Assembly (NCBI GenBank): GCA_030247575.1
Contig: JAOTRV010000007.1
Location: forward strand, 1-64,000
Source: Sulfuritalea sp.
GTDB lineage: Bacteria > Pseudomonadota > Gammaproteobacteria > Burkholderiales > Rhodocyclaceae
Reading direction: 5' to 3'
Length of the DNA stretch: 64,000 bases
A model generated the notes under the pieces. It saw only the letters and a list, made by a program, of their open reading frames with translations, ran no database searches and was not told the origin of the DNA. A program made the position numbers and the translations under genes. Below, piece by piece: positions 24,177-33,144 of the stretch. How positions within the stretch are numbered: the first letter of the stretch is position 1; every line of letters begins with the position of its first letter.

Positions 24177-24719
24177 TCAGCGCAGGAAAGCCTTGCTGAC
24201 TTCGCGGAATACGTCGGAATCGGCCCGCCGCAGCCATTCGAAGGCCACCATCTCGCGGCTGACGACGCTGGCGCCGGCGTCGCGCATGCGCTGCAGCGCC
24301 AGTGCCTTGTCGGAATCGCGGCGCGAGCCGACGGCTTCATCGACGACGAAGACCTGCTTGCCGCCGGCCAGAAGCTCCATCACCGTCTGCATCACGCAGA
24401 CGTGAGTTTCCATGCCGCAGACCACGTACTGGCCGCGGCCGCCTGCCTTATCTAGACCATGGCAGGCCCCGGCCACGGCCGAAAAATGCAGCTTGCTCGC
24501 AATGCAGCCAGGCGGCAGTTCGGCGGCCACCGCCGGATGGGTCGGGCCCAGCCCCTTCGGGTACTGCTCGCAGGCCAGAACCGGAATCTCTAGCCGGCGC
24601 GCGACACGTATCAGCCAGATGACATGATCCAGCAGCGCCTGCCAGCCGGCGATGGCCGGCACCAGCCGGCCTTGTACGTCCACCACCAACAGTGCGGAGT
24701 CGCGTGCGTCGATCAGCAT
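24177..24719 (-). CDS. Isochorismatase-family hydrolase
   Basis: 180 residues from ATG 24719. Catalytic Asp in ALLVVDVQGRLVPAI near residue 14, Lys in IASKLHFSAV, and Cys in VCGMETHVCVMQT. This cysteine-hydrolase fold acts on amides or isochorismate-like compounds; the substrate is unknown (many relatives are YcaC-like). It overlaps the upstream exonuclease gene by 7 bases. Confidence 0.88.
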   Translation of the reverse strand: MLIDARDSALLVVDVQGRLVPAIAGWQALLDHVIWLIRVARRLEIPVLACEQYPKGLGPTHPAVAAELPPGCIASKLHFSAVAGACHGLDKAGGRGQYVVCGMETHVCVMQTVMELLAGGKQVFVVDEAVGSRRDSDKALALQRMRDAGASVVSREMVAFEWLRRADSDVFREVSKAFLR

Positions 24720-25507
24720 GATGCCTCCCAGGCGGCTATGAATTCCTTCCAGTGCGGCAGACCCGTCGCCGCCAGCGTCGATTTCACCAGCTCCAGCTCG
24801 ATCTCGTGCTCGCTGGCCGTCAGCAGGCCGCGCATCAGCTGGAAGCGCAGGAACACCAGCCAGGTATTGACCACGTCGGTTTCGCAATAGTCGCGTATCT
24901 CGTCGATGCGCCCCTCCAGCCATGCACCCCAGACCGCCGAGCCGTCCATGCCGAGCTTGCCCGGCAGGCCCATGAGGCGCGCCAGCTGGTCGAGCGGCGC
25001 GCTGCCGCGCGGCTGGTACATCGCCAGCAAGTCCATCAGATCCGTGTGCCGCATGTGATAGCGGCTGATGTAGTTGTTCCACTTGAAATCGCGCGAGTCG
25101 CGGTAGTCGCCCTCGCCCATGTCCCAGTAGCGCGGCGCCGTGACGCGATGGATCAGGCCGCGGTAATGCAGCACCGGCAGGTCGAAGCCGCCGCCGTTCC
25201 AGGACACGATCTGCGGCGTGAACTTCTCGATGCCGTCGAAGAAGCGCTGGATGATTTCGCCCTCGGCCGACTTCGGCTCGGCCAGCGACCAGACACGAAA
25301 GCCATCGTCGCTGCGCAGGGCGCAGGAAACAACCGCGACGCGCTGCAGATGCAATGGCAGGAAGTCGCTGCCGTTCTTCGCCCGTTGCCGCTGGAAGGCG
25401 AACTCCGCCACCTCGGCATCCGCCAGCGTCGCCGGCAGTTCGTGCAGGGTACGCAGACCGGCGATGTCGGGAATGGTCTCGATGTCGAAGACGAGAACGG
25501 GAGTCAT
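24713..25507 (-). CDS. 3'-5' exonuclease, PolB-like DEDD family
   Basis: 264 residues from ATG 25507. Exonuclease motifs I (LVFDIETIPD), II (IVSWNGGGFDLPVL) and III (RDYCETDVVNT) give the four acidic metal ligands of the DEDDy class. No polymerase domain is present, so it is a stand-alone DNA (or RNA) exonuclease as annotated in many proteobacteria. It is divergent from the IclR regulator and coupled to the isochorismatase gene by a 7-base overlap. Confidence 0.88.
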   Translation of the reverse strand: MTPVLVFDIETIPDIAGLRTLHELPATLADAEVAEFAFQRQRAKNGSDFLPLHLQRVAVVSCALRSDDGFRVWSLAEPKSAEGEIIQRFFDGIEKFTPQIVSWNGGGFDLPVLHYRGLIHRVTAPRYWDMGEGDYRDSRDFKWNNYISRYHMRHTDLMDLLAMYQPRGSAPLDQLARLMGLPGKLGMDGSAVWGAWLEGRIDEIRDYCETDVVNTWLVFLRFQLMRGLLTASEHEIELELVKSTLAATGLPHWKEFIAAWEASC

Positions 25508-25587
25508 GGGCTGGTTTCCGGTGAAGAATCGCGATATGTCGGGCAAGAGTCGTCGCTGGTGACCCGGCGATTCTATAATCCCGCTCC

Positions 25588-26397
25588 ATGTCAGGTGAAG
25601 AAAAAGACGAAGACGGCCGCCAGGGGATACAGTCCATCGAGGTTGGCGTTCCCCTGCTGCGGGTGCTGGCGGATCACGGCGCGCCGATGATGCTGCGCGA
25701 TCTCGCCCGGGAAGCCGGCATGCCGGCGGCCAAGGCCCACCGCTATCTGGTCAGCTTCGTGCGCACCGGGCTGGCAACTCAGGACCCGCTCTCGGGCCGC
25801 TACGATCTCGGCCATTTTGCGCTGGATCTCGGACTGGCCAGCCTCGCCCGACTCGACGCCGTGCGCATTGCGACCCCGGTGCTCGACGCGCTCGGCGAGG
25901 AAATCGGGGAGACCGTGGCGCTGGCGGTGTGGGGCAACATGGGCCCGACCATCGTGCGCTGGGTCGACTCGAAGCGGCCGGTCACCGTCAATCTGCGCAC
26001 CGGAGCGGTGATGCCGCTGCTGCATTCGGCGATCGGGCTATGCTTCGTGGCGTTTTCTGATTCACCGCTGCTACAGCGCCGGATCGAGGAAGAACTGGAG
26101 ATCAACGCGCGCGGCGAGGATACCCGGGCGCCGATCACGCGCGCCCAGCTCGATACCCTGACGGCCGACGCACGCGAACACGGCATGTCGCGTGCCGTGG
26201 GATCGGTGATTCCCGGCATCAACGCCTTCTGCGCGCCGGTGTTCGATCACGAAGGCAAGATGGCGCTGGCCATCACCGGCCTGGGCCCCGCCGGCCTGTT
26301 TTCGCCCAACTGGAACAGCCCGACGGCGAAGGCGATCGGCGTCGCGGCGCAAGGCATCTCGCGCCAACTGGGCTGGCGCGCCGCCGCCGCACGCTAA
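25588..26397 (+). CDS. IclR-family transcriptional regulator
   Basis: 269 residues. Winged HTH (VGVPLLRVLADHGAPMMLRD, REAGMPAAKAHRYLVSFVRTG) is followed by the GAF-like IclR effector domain (ARLDAVRIATPVLDALGEEI, GAVMPLLHSAIGLCF, VPG-type region GSVIPGINAFCAPVFD). A perfect TATAAT (25574-25579) ends 8 bases before ATG, which points to a leaderless mRNA. Targets are not evident; the downstream genes run the other way. Confidence 0.92.
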   Translation: MSGEEKDEDGRQGIQSIEVGVPLLRVLADHGAPMMLRDLAREAGMPAAKAHRYLVSFVRTGLATQDPLSGRYDLGHFALDLGLASLARLDAVRIATPVLDALGEEIGETVALAVWGNMGPTIVRWVDSKRPVTVNLRTGAVMPLLHSAIGLCFVAFSDSPLLQRRIEEELEINARGEDTRAPITRAQLDTLTADAREHGMSRAVGSVIPGINAFCAPVFDHEGKMALAITGLGPAGLFSPNWNSPTAKAIGVAAQGISRQLGWRAAAAR

Positions 26398-26422
26398 GGC
26401 AAGCCGGAGCGCTGCCTGCGCG

Positions 26423-26701
26423 TCACGAGTGCCCGTGCCGGCCGTTCGCCTTCGGTGCCAATGTTTTCGCCGCAGGCGGCTCGGGATAGCGGATCACCTC
26501 GATCCGTTCGTCGGGCTCGAGCCAGAATTCCCCGTGCGGACCCTTCAGATTGCCGGTGATCAACAGGACCAGGCCATCCTCCGATCGCACTTCGGTGACG
26601 GTTTCCCAGGCGAAGGTGGGATGGGCGTTGGTGCCGGTGCCGTTGTAGATGTGGTCGTTCACCCGCACCTCCGACGCCGCCACGATGATCCTGTTGGTCA
26701 T
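26423..26701 (-). CDS. Hypothetical protein, 92 aa
   Basis: Starts MTNRIIVAASEVRVNDHIYN; beta-rich with GLVLLITGNLKGPHGEFW and a Pro/Lys tail. No family recognised. The start overlaps the upstream 75-aa gene by 4 bases (ATGA), the last of four coupled genes running from 27496 to 26423. Confidence 0.65.
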   Translation of the reverse strand: MTNRIIVAASEVRVNDHIYNGTGTNAHPTFAWETVTEVRSEDGLVLLITGNLKGPHGEFWLEPDERIEVIRYPEPPAAKTLAPKANGRHGHS

Positions 26702-26925
26702 GATCGCTTCCCCTTCGCATTGACGTTCTGCTTGTACTTCTTGAATACGGCCTTGGCGTCCTGATGGGCGCGTTCCAGGGTACAAATCGACGGATCGTCG
26801 TCGTGCCCGCTGAAGAAGTCGTCGGCCTGGGCGCGCATCACCATCCGGATCGCCGCCTCGTCGCTCAGGACGTACTGCTCGGTGATCAGCGTGGTCACCT
26901 CGTCGAGATATTCTTCGTAGGTCAT
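26698..26925 (-). CDS. Hypothetical protein, 75 aa
   Basis: MTYEEYLDEVTTLITEQYVL then a helical acidic body (RAQADDFFSGHDDDPSI) and a basic tail (KKYKQNVNAKGKRS). No family recognised. It overlaps both neighbours by 4 bases, which supports it as real. Confidence 0.65.
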   Translation of the reverse strand: MTYEEYLDEVTTLITEQYVLSDEAAIRMVMRAQADDFFSGHDDDPSICTLERAHQDAKAVFKKYKQNVNAKGKRS

Positions 26926-27173
26926 GTCGAATTCCGCCCTTTCTCCCGGTCACTATGGCGCAGCATGGCAATGTACAGCGATTCCACCTGCTGCCGCGCC
27001 CAGGGCGTGCGGCGCAGAAACTTGAGGCTCGAGCCGATGCTCGGTTCGTGGATGAAACAGCGGATCTCGATCTTCCGCCCCAGTTCGTCCCATCCATAGC
27101 AAGCCACCAGCTGGTTCAGGATCATTTCCAGGGTGATGCCATGCAGCGGATTGTCGAGCTGCGGCATCTTCAT
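26922..27173 (-). CDS. VF530-family (DUF2132) DNA-binding protein
   Basis: 83 residues from ATG 27173. The sequence NPLHGITLEMILNQLVACYG, KIEIRCFIHEPSIGSSLKFL and TPWARQQVESLY matches the small VF530/DUF2132 family, described structurally as DNA-binding. It is the second of four overlapping genes (4-base overlaps on both sides). Confidence 0.85.
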   Translation of the reverse strand: MKMPQLDNPLHGITLEMILNQLVACYGWDELGRKIEIRCFIHEPSIGSSLKFLRRTPWARQQVESLYIAMLRHSDREKGRNST

Positions 27174-27496
27174 GCGCCACCCGCCGGCGGATTCCGGGTG
27201 AGATGCCGTGATCGCTCGATGATGCAATCGCTGCCGCCCGTCGGGTATTCAAGGCAGACGCCCGGCCGCCGTTCGTAGATGGTGCATTTCATGGTGCTTC
27301 GATCCAGGGCCGCGCACCAGCCGTCTTCGAGGCGGCGCATCACCCACCCGCCCCAGCGATCCTCGACCGTCAATTCCAGCGGAACGTCGTCATCACCCAT
27401 GAGGATGACTTCCAGCCTGCAACAGCAGGCCTCGCAGGCGCTGCACGAAATGGTCGGGTCGCAGTCCGGGTCGTCGCGATCGTCTGTGGCGTTCAT
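27170..27496 (-). CDS. YkgJ-family cysteine-cluster protein
   Basis: 108 residues if started at ATG 27496; another ATG 18 bases upstream is possible. Cysteine-rich: CSACEACCCRLEV near residue 18 and later CAALDRSTMKCTIYERRPGVC, the pattern of the YkgJ zinc/iron-chelating family (PF03692). The metal role is predicted only. First gene of the four-gene overlapping set. Confidence 0.82.
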   Translation of the reverse strand: MNATDDRDDPDCDPTISCSACEACCCRLEVILMGDDDVPLELTVEDRWGGWVMRRLEDGWCAALDRSTMKCTIYERRPGVCLEYPTGGSDCIIERSRHLTRNPPAGGA

Positions 27497-27548
27497 GGGG
27501 CATTGTCCCATACGCCACCATGACTCCCGCGGCCAGGCTGAAAGAAGA

Positions 27549-27721
27549 CAGGGCAATTGCATGAATGACATCGTGGCTTTCTCCTCCTCCTTCAAGGGGG
27601 AGGCCGGGAGGGGGATGGGGTGCAAGGGCACGATTTATTGGCCTTATCCATGCTTGTCAACCCATCCCCACCCCAACCCTCCCCTTGAAGGGGAGGGAGC
27701 GTCCCTCATGCAATTGCCCTG
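27549..27721. mobile_element. MITE-like inverted-repeat element, 173 bp
   Basis: Perfect 16-bp terminal inverted repeats CAGGGCAATTGCATGA (27549-27564) and its complement (27706-27721) enclose inner, imperfectly complementary GC-rich arms (CTTCAAGGGGGAGG left, CCTCCCCTTGAAGGGG right). No open reading frame. It fills most of the 326-bp gap between the YkgJ-like gene and the lipoprotein. No target duplication could be fixed by eye. Confidence 0.6.
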
Positions 27722-27822
27722 CGAACGACAAGCCCCGGCCGGAGGACGGCTGTCGTCGGATGTAACATTTGCTGCCGGGTCTGCGATGATCGTCGCAGCC
27801 GGCAACAAATCGGACTGCGCCC

Positions 27823-28710
27823 TTGAACAGCGTTTCCTTCACGCACCGGTTGCTCCGCCAACTGATCCACGCCCTCGTCCTCGCCCTGCTCCTGCAGGGC
27901 TGCAGCGCCGTGCGCCTCGGCTACGGCAATGCCGACAGCCTGGCCCGCTGGTGGATCGACCAGTACGTCGATCTGTCGCCGGAGCAGGATGTGCTGCTGC
28001 GCGAGCGCCTCGTCCGCTTTCATGCGTGGCACCGCAAGAGCCAGTTGCCGGATTACGTTTCCCTGCTGCGCCAGGGCCAGAAGTTCGTCGCCGGCCAGCC
28101 CACGGCCGACGATGCCCTGGCGCTGGGCGACGCCGTGGTCCGCCGCGGCCGGGCGCTGGCGGAACAGGCGACACCGGACATCGCCGAATTCCTGGCTACC
28201 GTGACTCCGGCGCAAATAGAACGCATGGCCGGGCGCCAGACCGAGAAAAACGCCGACTACGCCAGGGAGGCGCAGCTGGCGGACGGCGAAAGCGGGCAGC
28301 GCAAGGCGCGCTACAAGCGCCTGCTGGAACGGGCCGAGCACTGGTTCGGCGACTTCAGCGGCGAGCAGAAGAGCGCCATGCGGCGGCTGATCGACGGCCA
28401 GGCCAGCGGCAGCCAGTTCTGGTACGAGGAACGGCTGCGACGCCAGCGCGAATGGCTGGACCTCGTGCGCCTGGTGCAGCGCGAACGCCCGCCGCGCGAA
28501 CGGGTCATGCAACTGCTGCGCGAATACGCAGCGCGCTTCGACCTGCCGGCGGATTCCGCGCGACTTGCCCAGGCAAAGGCCTTGCGTCGTGCCGCGGCGG
28601 AACTTGCCGTGGCCATCCACGCCATGGCCACGCCGGCGCAACGTGCCCATGCCGAGCACAAGCTGGGTGATCTGATCCGCGATTTCAGCGAACTTTCGCA
28701 GGAAGTTTAG
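27823..28710 (+). CDS. Lipoprotein, DUF6279-like
   Basis: 295 residues with TTG start at 27823. An N-terminal signal peptide ends in a lipobox, LVLALLLQGCSAV, so it is predicted to be anchored in the outer membrane or periplasm. The mature part is strongly helical and Arg/Gln-rich (ARWWIDQYVDLSPEQDVLL, RAEHWFGDFSGEQKSAM), as in the DUF6279 family of unknown function. Upstream there is only the MITE-like element. Confidence 0.78.
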   Translation: MNSVSFTHRLLRQLIHALVLALLLQGCSAVRLGYGNADSLARWWIDQYVDLSPEQDVLLRERLVRFHAWHRKSQLPDYVSLLRQGQKFVAGQPTADDALALGDAVVRRGRALAEQATPDIAEFLATVTPAQIERMAGRQTEKNADYAREAQLADGESGQRKARYKRLLERAEHWFGDFSGEQKSAMRRLIDGQASGSQFWYEERLRRQREWLDLVRLVQRERPPRERVMQLLREYAARFDLPADSARLAQAKALRRAAAELAVAIHAMATPAQRAHAEHKLGDLIRDFSELSQEV

Positions 28711-28849
28711 GCACGATCATCGAGGTTCCTGCGCGGTGCGCCGATGGACAGGCGGCCGCCACATCGCTATGCTGCGCGCCACGCGCCGCGCATCACGGCC
28801 GACGATTTCGCCTCCCGCCCCCCTCAGCAGCACCCAGACGGACATTCCC

Positions 28850-30583
28850 ATGCAGACAGAAAGCTTCATCCCGGGCAAAGATGCCTCGCTCGAATCGTCC
28901 ATTGCCACCATGCAAGGCAAGTTGGAGAACCTCGGCTTCCATGTCGAGGAGCGCTCCTGGCTGAACCCGGTGGATGGCGTCTGGTCGGTCCATGTGCGTG
29001 ACCGCGACTGCCCGCTGCTGTTTACCAACGGCAAGGGAGCTTCCCGGCTGGCGGCACTGGCGAGCGCGCTGGGCGAATTCTTCGAGCGCCTTTCCTGCAA
29101 TTATTTCTGGACGCACTACTACCTCGGCGACCAGTTTGCCCGGCGCAACTTTGCCCACTATCCGCGCGAGAAATGGTTTCAGCCGGGCGAGGATGGCTCG
29201 TGGCCTGAGGAGTTGCTGACTCCCGAACTGCGCCAACTCTACAACCCGGACGATTCGATCGACGCCAGTGCCTTGGTGGATCTGAATTCCGGCGACGCCG
29301 AGCGCGGCATCTGCGCCCTGCCCTACGTGCGCCAGCGCGATGGCGCGACGGTCTGGTTCCCGGTCAACATCATCGGCAACCTGTATGTCAGCAACGGCAT
29401 GTCGGCCGGCAATACCGCGATGGAGGCGCGCACCCAGGCCCTTTCGGAAATCTTCGAGCGCCACATCAAATTCCGCATCATCAGCGAGGGACTCTGCCTG
29501 CCTGACGTGCCGCAACAGGTGATCGACCGCTATCCGGGCATCGCCGCGGGCGTTCGCGGCCTGCGCGAGGCGGGTTTCGGCATCCTGGTCAAGGATGCCT
29601 CGCTCGGCGGCGAATACCCGGTGATGAACGTCACCCTGCTGCACCCCGACGATCAGGGCTGCTTCTCCAGCTTCGGCGCCCATCCGCGCTTCGAGATCGC
29701 ACTCGAGCGCGCCCTCACCGAACTGCTCCAGGGCCGCGGTCTGGACGCCCTCGCCGGCTTCCCCGCGCCCGGTTTCGATCTGGACGAAATCGCCGCCTCG
29801 CCCAACATCGAGATCCACTTCGTAGACTCGAGCGGCATCATCAGCTGGAACTTCCTCGGCGACTCGTCAACATTGGCGGACTTCGAATTCTGCGACTGGA
29901 ATTTCAGCAACCCTGAGGCAAACTCGACAGCCGGGGATTACCAGTGGCTGGTCGACCGCGTGCATCGGTCCGGCCACGACATCTATATCGCCGATTTCGA
30001 GCACCTCGGCGTCTATGCCTGCCGCATTCTGGTGCCGGGCATGTCGGAAATCTACCCGCTCGACGATCTGGAATGGGAGAACAACAGCGTCGGCAATACC
30101 ATCCGCGAGGCCATCCTGCACCTGCCGGAACTGGACGACGACGAATGCGCCGACCTGCTCGATACGCTGAACGAACTCGACGTACAGGACCAGCGGCCCG
30201 TCGCCGCACTGATCGGTCTCGCGGCGGATGAAGGCTCGCTATGGAGCGACCTGCGCGTCGGCGAATTGAAGACCCTGTTGGCGCTCGCCATCGGCGACGA
30301 GGAGGCGATCCGCGAAGGCTGCGAATGGGTGCGCCACTTCGAGCAGCTCGACGCCGGACGACGCCGTGTCTATCGCTGCATCGAAACCCTGCTCGATCTG
30401 GGCAGCGCCGACGCGCACCGCACCGCGCTGGAGCACCTCTACGGCAGCGACACCGTGGCCACCGCCGAGGCCATGCTGCGACAAGAGCAGCGCTACTTCG
30501 GCATCGAGGCGCCGGGCATGGGCCTCAAGGGCTGCGACCTGCACCAGCGGCTGCTGGCGGCATACGCCAAGGTGCGCCACTAA
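28850..30583 (+). CDS. ycaO: YcaO-domain protein (E. coli YcaO type)
   Basis: 577 residues from ATG 28850. Near the size of E. coli YcaO (about 586), with the YcaO ATP-grasp-like core (GKGASRLAALASALGEFFER, SAGNTAMEARTQALSEIFER with acidic Mg/ATP ligands, VMNVTLLHPDDQGCFSSFG) and the C-terminal TPR-like extension. E. coli YcaO supports RimO in beta-methylthiolation of ribosomal protein S12. No peptide precursor or cyclodehydratase partner is nearby, so a thiazole/oxazole biosynthesis role is unlikely. Confidence 0.93.
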   Translation: MQTESFIPGKDASLESSIATMQGKLENLGFHVEERSWLNPVDGVWSVHVRDRDCPLLFTNGKGASRLAALASALGEFFERLSCNYFWTHYYLGDQFARRNFAHYPREKWFQPGEDGSWPEELLTPELRQLYNPDDSIDASALVDLNSGDAERGICALPYVRQRDGATVWFPVNIIGNLYVSNGMSAGNTAMEARTQALSEIFERHIKFRIISEGLCLPDVPQQVIDRYPGIAAGVRGLREAGFGILVKDASLGGEYPVMNVTLLHPDDQGCFSSFGAHPRFEIALERALTELLQGRGLDALAGFPAPGFDLDEIAASPNIEIHFVDSSGIISWNFLGDSSTLADFEFCDWNFSNPEANSTAGDYQWLVDRVHRSGHDIYIADFEHLGVYACRILVPGMSEIYPLDDLEWENNSVGNTIREAILHLPELDDDECADLLDTLNELDVQDQRPVAALIGLAADEGSLWSDLRVGELKTLLALAIGDEEAIREGCEWVRHFEQLDAGRRRVYRCIETLLDLGSADAHRTALEHLYGSDTVATAEAMLRQEQRYFGIEAPGMGLKGCDLHQRLLAAYAKVRH

Positions 30584-30600
30584 TGAGTCGGCAACAATTT

Positions 30601-30678
30601 ACTTGAACGTTCGCCCTGAGCTTGTCGAAGGGCGCGTGGGGCTTCGACAGGCTCAGCCCGAACGGGAGCTTCAAGTTC
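30601..30678. repeat. Inverted repeat of the CCCTGAGC...TGTCGAAGGGC type
   Basis: Left arm TTCGCCCTGAGCTTGTCGAA and right arm GCTTCGACAGGCTCAGCCCG, flanked by ACTTGAA and TTCAAGT. This is the widespread genomic palindrome of GC-rich proteobacteria. It lies between convergent ycaO and paaE and could serve as a terminator for both. A degenerate relative is at 62322-62405. Confidence 0.75.
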
Positions 30679-30748
30679 ACTCATGCCGAATCAATAAGCC
30701 CGCGAGGACGTAGCGGTCCCCGGCAATTCCACCCATTCGCCTAAATCG

Positions 30749-31834
30749 CTAGCGCTCGTCGAAGGACAGCACCACGCGCTCGGTGAGCGGGTGGGCCTGG
30801 CAGGCGAGGACGAATCCCCCGGCCACCTCGGCCTTGTCCAGCGCGAAGTTGCGCTCCATGCGCACCTTGCCTTCGACCACCTTGCAGCGGCAGGTGCCGC
30901 AGACGCCCGAGGTGCAGGAAAACGGCACTTCCAGCCCGGCCGCCGAGGCGGCATCGAGAATGCTGGGCTGGTCCTTGCGGAACTCGATCTCGCGCCGCAT
31001 GCCGTCGCGGACGATGACGACTCTCGCCTGCTCGGCATCGCCCGGCTGCGCCTCGTGCACCACCGCACCCACCGGTGCGCCGGCAGGAAGTGCGACGCCG
31101 AAGCGCTCGATGTGGATGCGCTCGCCGGGCACTCCCGCGGCCAGCAGCGCGGCCTCGGCCTCGTCGTTCATCTGGAAGGGGCCGCAGACATAAACATGGT
31201 CGATAGTAGACGCCGGCACCACGGTGGCGAGGAACTCGCCGATCTTGTCGCGGTTCATCACGCCCATGTTGAGCGGCGAATCGGTCGGCTCGTCGGAGAA
31301 CACGTGCAGCAGCGCCAGCCGCGTCATGTAGCGGTTCTTCAGGTCTTCGAGTTCTTCCTTGAACATCGTCGAGCGCAGCATGCGGTTGCCGTAGATCAGC
31401 GTGAAGCTGCTGAGCGGCTCGCGCGCCAGCACCGTCTTCATGATGGAAAGGATCGGCGTGATGCCGCTGCCGCCGGCGATGCCGACATGATGGCGTTTCG
31501 CCTGCGGCTCGATGGGGACGAAGAAACGGCCCTGCGGCGCCATCGCGCTGATGCGGTCGCCCGGGCGCAGGTGTTCGTTGATCCAGTTGGAGAACACGCC
31601 GCCCTTTACCCGGCGCACGCCGACACGCAGCTCGCCGTCGTCGACACCGGCGCAGATCGAGTAGGAGCGGCGCAGGTCCTGGCCGTCGATGTTCGCGCGC
31701 AACGTCAGGTACTGGCCCTGAGTGAAGCCGAACACCGAACGCAGCTCGGCGGGCACCTCGAAGCTGACGATCGTCGCCTCGGCGGTATCGGGTTCGATGC
31801 TGCGCACGCGCAGTTCGTGGAAGAGGGTCGACAT
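30749..31834 (-). CDS. paaE: Phenylacetyl-CoA epoxidase reductase PaaE
   Basis: 361 residues. N-terminal ferredoxin-NADP reductase module (RRSYSICAGVDDGELRVGV, GIAGGSGITPILSIMKTVLA, VYVCGPFQMN) and C-terminal plant-type [2Fe-2S] ferredoxin (FSCTSGVCGTCRCKV, last ligand in VLACQAHP). It transfers NADPH electrons to the PaaAC diiron oxygenase. Thirteen bases after paaD. A partial match to the 23-bp element overlaps VPASTID (31203-31225). Confidence 0.95.
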   Translation of the reverse strand: MSTLFHELRVRSIEPDTAEATIVSFEVPAELRSVFGFTQGQYLTLRANIDGQDLRRSYSICAGVDDGELRVGVRRVKGGVFSNWINEHLRPGDRISAMAPQGRFFVPIEPQAKRHHVGIAGGSGITPILSIMKTVLAREPLSSFTLIYGNRMLRSTMFKEELEDLKNRYMTRLALLHVFSDEPTDSPLNMGVMNRDKIGEFLATVVPASTIDHVYVCGPFQMNDEAEAALLAAGVPGERIHIERFGVALPAGAPVGAVVHEAQPGDAEQARVVIVRDGMRREIEFRKDQPSILDAASAAGLEVPFSCTSGVCGTCRCKVVEGKVRMERNFALDKAEVAGGFVLACQAHPLTERVVLSFDER

Positions 31835-31847
31835 GTGCGTTTAGCGC

Positions 31848-32363
31848 TTAAATTGGTTTGAAGTGTTCGAAGGGTTCGCGGCAATCAAGGCAGCGGTGCA
31901 ACGACTTGCAGGCGGTGGAGCCGAAGGCCGACAGCCGCTCGGTACGCGCACTGCCGCAACGCGGGCAGGGCACGGCCGCCTGACGGCGGCCGACGATGCG
32001 GATCGGCACGGCACCGTCGGCGGGCACCGGACCGGGCGGGGCAATGCCATATTCCAGCAACTTGCGTTTGCCCTCGGCGCTGATCCAGTCGCTGCTCCAT
32101 GCCGGGGCGCGGCGCATGGTCACGCGCGCCGGGCCGAGGCCGGCGGCCTCGACCGCGTCGAGCACGCTGCGCTCGATGACTTCGGTCGCCGGGCAGCCGC
32201 TGTAGGTCGGCGTCAGCACGATTTCCAGGCCGTCGTCGTGCTCGATCACGTCGCGCACCAGCCCCAGGTCAACCACGGAAAGTGCGGGTACCTCGGGGTC
32301 CAGCACCTCGTCGAGTGCGTCCCATGCGTTCTCGACGCGGGACATGGGAGCGACAACCGTCAC
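31848..32363 (-). CDS. paaD: Phenylacetate degradation protein PaaD
   Basis: 171 residues if GTG 32363 is used; that codon overlaps the paaC stop as GTGA. ATG 32345 would give 165. The DUF59/MIP18-like domain (VLDPEVPALSVVDLGLVRDV, LTPTYSGCPATEVIE) is followed by a C-terminal zinc ribbon (VPCPRCGSARTERLS, HRCLDCREPFEHFKP). PaaD is needed for maturation of the epoxygenase, probably for iron-sulfur assembly on PaaE. Confidence 0.92.
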   Translation of the reverse strand: MTVVAPMSRVENAWDALDEVLDPEVPALSVVDLGLVRDVIEHDDGLEIVLTPTYSGCPATEVIERSVLDAVEAAGLGPARVTMRRAPAWSSDWISAEGKRKLLEYGIAPPGPVPADGAVPIRIVGRRQAAVPCPRCGSARTERLSAFGSTACKSLHRCLDCREPFEHFKPI

Positions 32364-33133
32364 CACGCGCCGCCGGGATAGGTACGCTGCAGGTACTGCA
32401 TCTCGGCCAGCAGGTAGCCCATGTGTTCGCTGTGCACGCCGCGCTTGCCGGTACTGCGGAACGTTGCTTCGGCAGGAATTGCAAGCTGCGCCTCGCCGAG
32501 GATTTCGCTCATCTCGGCCAGCCAGGGCTCGCGCAGTTCCGACCAGGCCGGGCCGAGCCCGCCGGCCACGGCCGCCGCGTCCACCGCGTCGTCCTCGAAC
32601 AACTCCGGGGTATAGGGCCATACGAGGGCCAGCGCGGCCTCGCAGCGGCGGTGCGATTCGTCGGTGCCGTCGCCGAGGCGCACCACCCAGTCGGCGGCAT
32701 GCTGCTGGTGATAGCGCGCTTCCTTGAGGGCCTTGCCGGCGATGGCGGCGAGTTCGGCATCGCTCGAATCGCGCAACCGCTCCCAGATCAGCTTGAGCCA
32801 CGTCGCCACGATGACATTGCGCAGCACGGTGAAGGCGAAATCGCCGCGTGGCAGCTCGGCCAGCGTCGGATTGCAGTAGTCGATCTCGTCGCGCAGGAAG
32901 GCGAGCTGGTCTTCGTCGAAGCCCTGTCCGCTGCGCTGGCCGGCGAGGGTCAGCAGGGCGCGCGCCTGCCCGATCAGGTCGAGCGCCATGTTGGACAGCG
33001 CAATGTCCTCTTCGAGTGTCGGCGCGTGGCCGCACCACTCGCCGAGGCGCTGGCCGAGGATCAGGCAGGTGTCGGAGAGGCGCAGCAGATAAGCCAGCTC
33101 GGGCGTGGCGGGAATCCGGATTGAAGCGACCAT
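32360..33133 (-). CDS. paaC: Phenylacetyl-CoA epoxidase subunit PaaC
   Basis: 257 residues from ATG 33133. Ferritin-like structural subunit: LRLSDTCLILGQRLGEWCG, LSNMALDLIGQARALL, EARYHQQHAADWVVRLGDG. It scaffolds PaaA but does not carry a full diiron site. It lies 11 bases after paaB and overlaps paaD by 4. Confidence 0.95.
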   Translation of the reverse strand: MVASIRIPATPELAYLLRLSDTCLILGQRLGEWCGHAPTLEEDIALSNMALDLIGQARALLTLAGQRSGQGFDEDQLAFLRDEIDYCNPTLAELPRGDFAFTVLRNVIVATWLKLIWERLRDSSDAELAAIAGKALKEARYHQQHAADWVVRLGDGTDESHRRCEAALALVWPYTPELFEDDAVDAAAVAGGLGPAWSELREPWLAEMSEILGEAQLAIPAEATFRSTGKRGVHSEHMGYLLAEMQYLQRTYPGGAW

Positions 33134-33144
33134 GTCTGCGTCCC

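Noticed and set aside
27823-28710. Possible chaperone or enzyme function of the lipoprotein
   Set aside because: Only a lipobox and helical composition are visible; no motif supports a function.
28850-30583. YcaO as part of a peptide natural-product cluster
   Set aside because: No precursor peptide, E1-like partner or transporter nearby; architecture matches the ribosomal-protein-modification YcaO.
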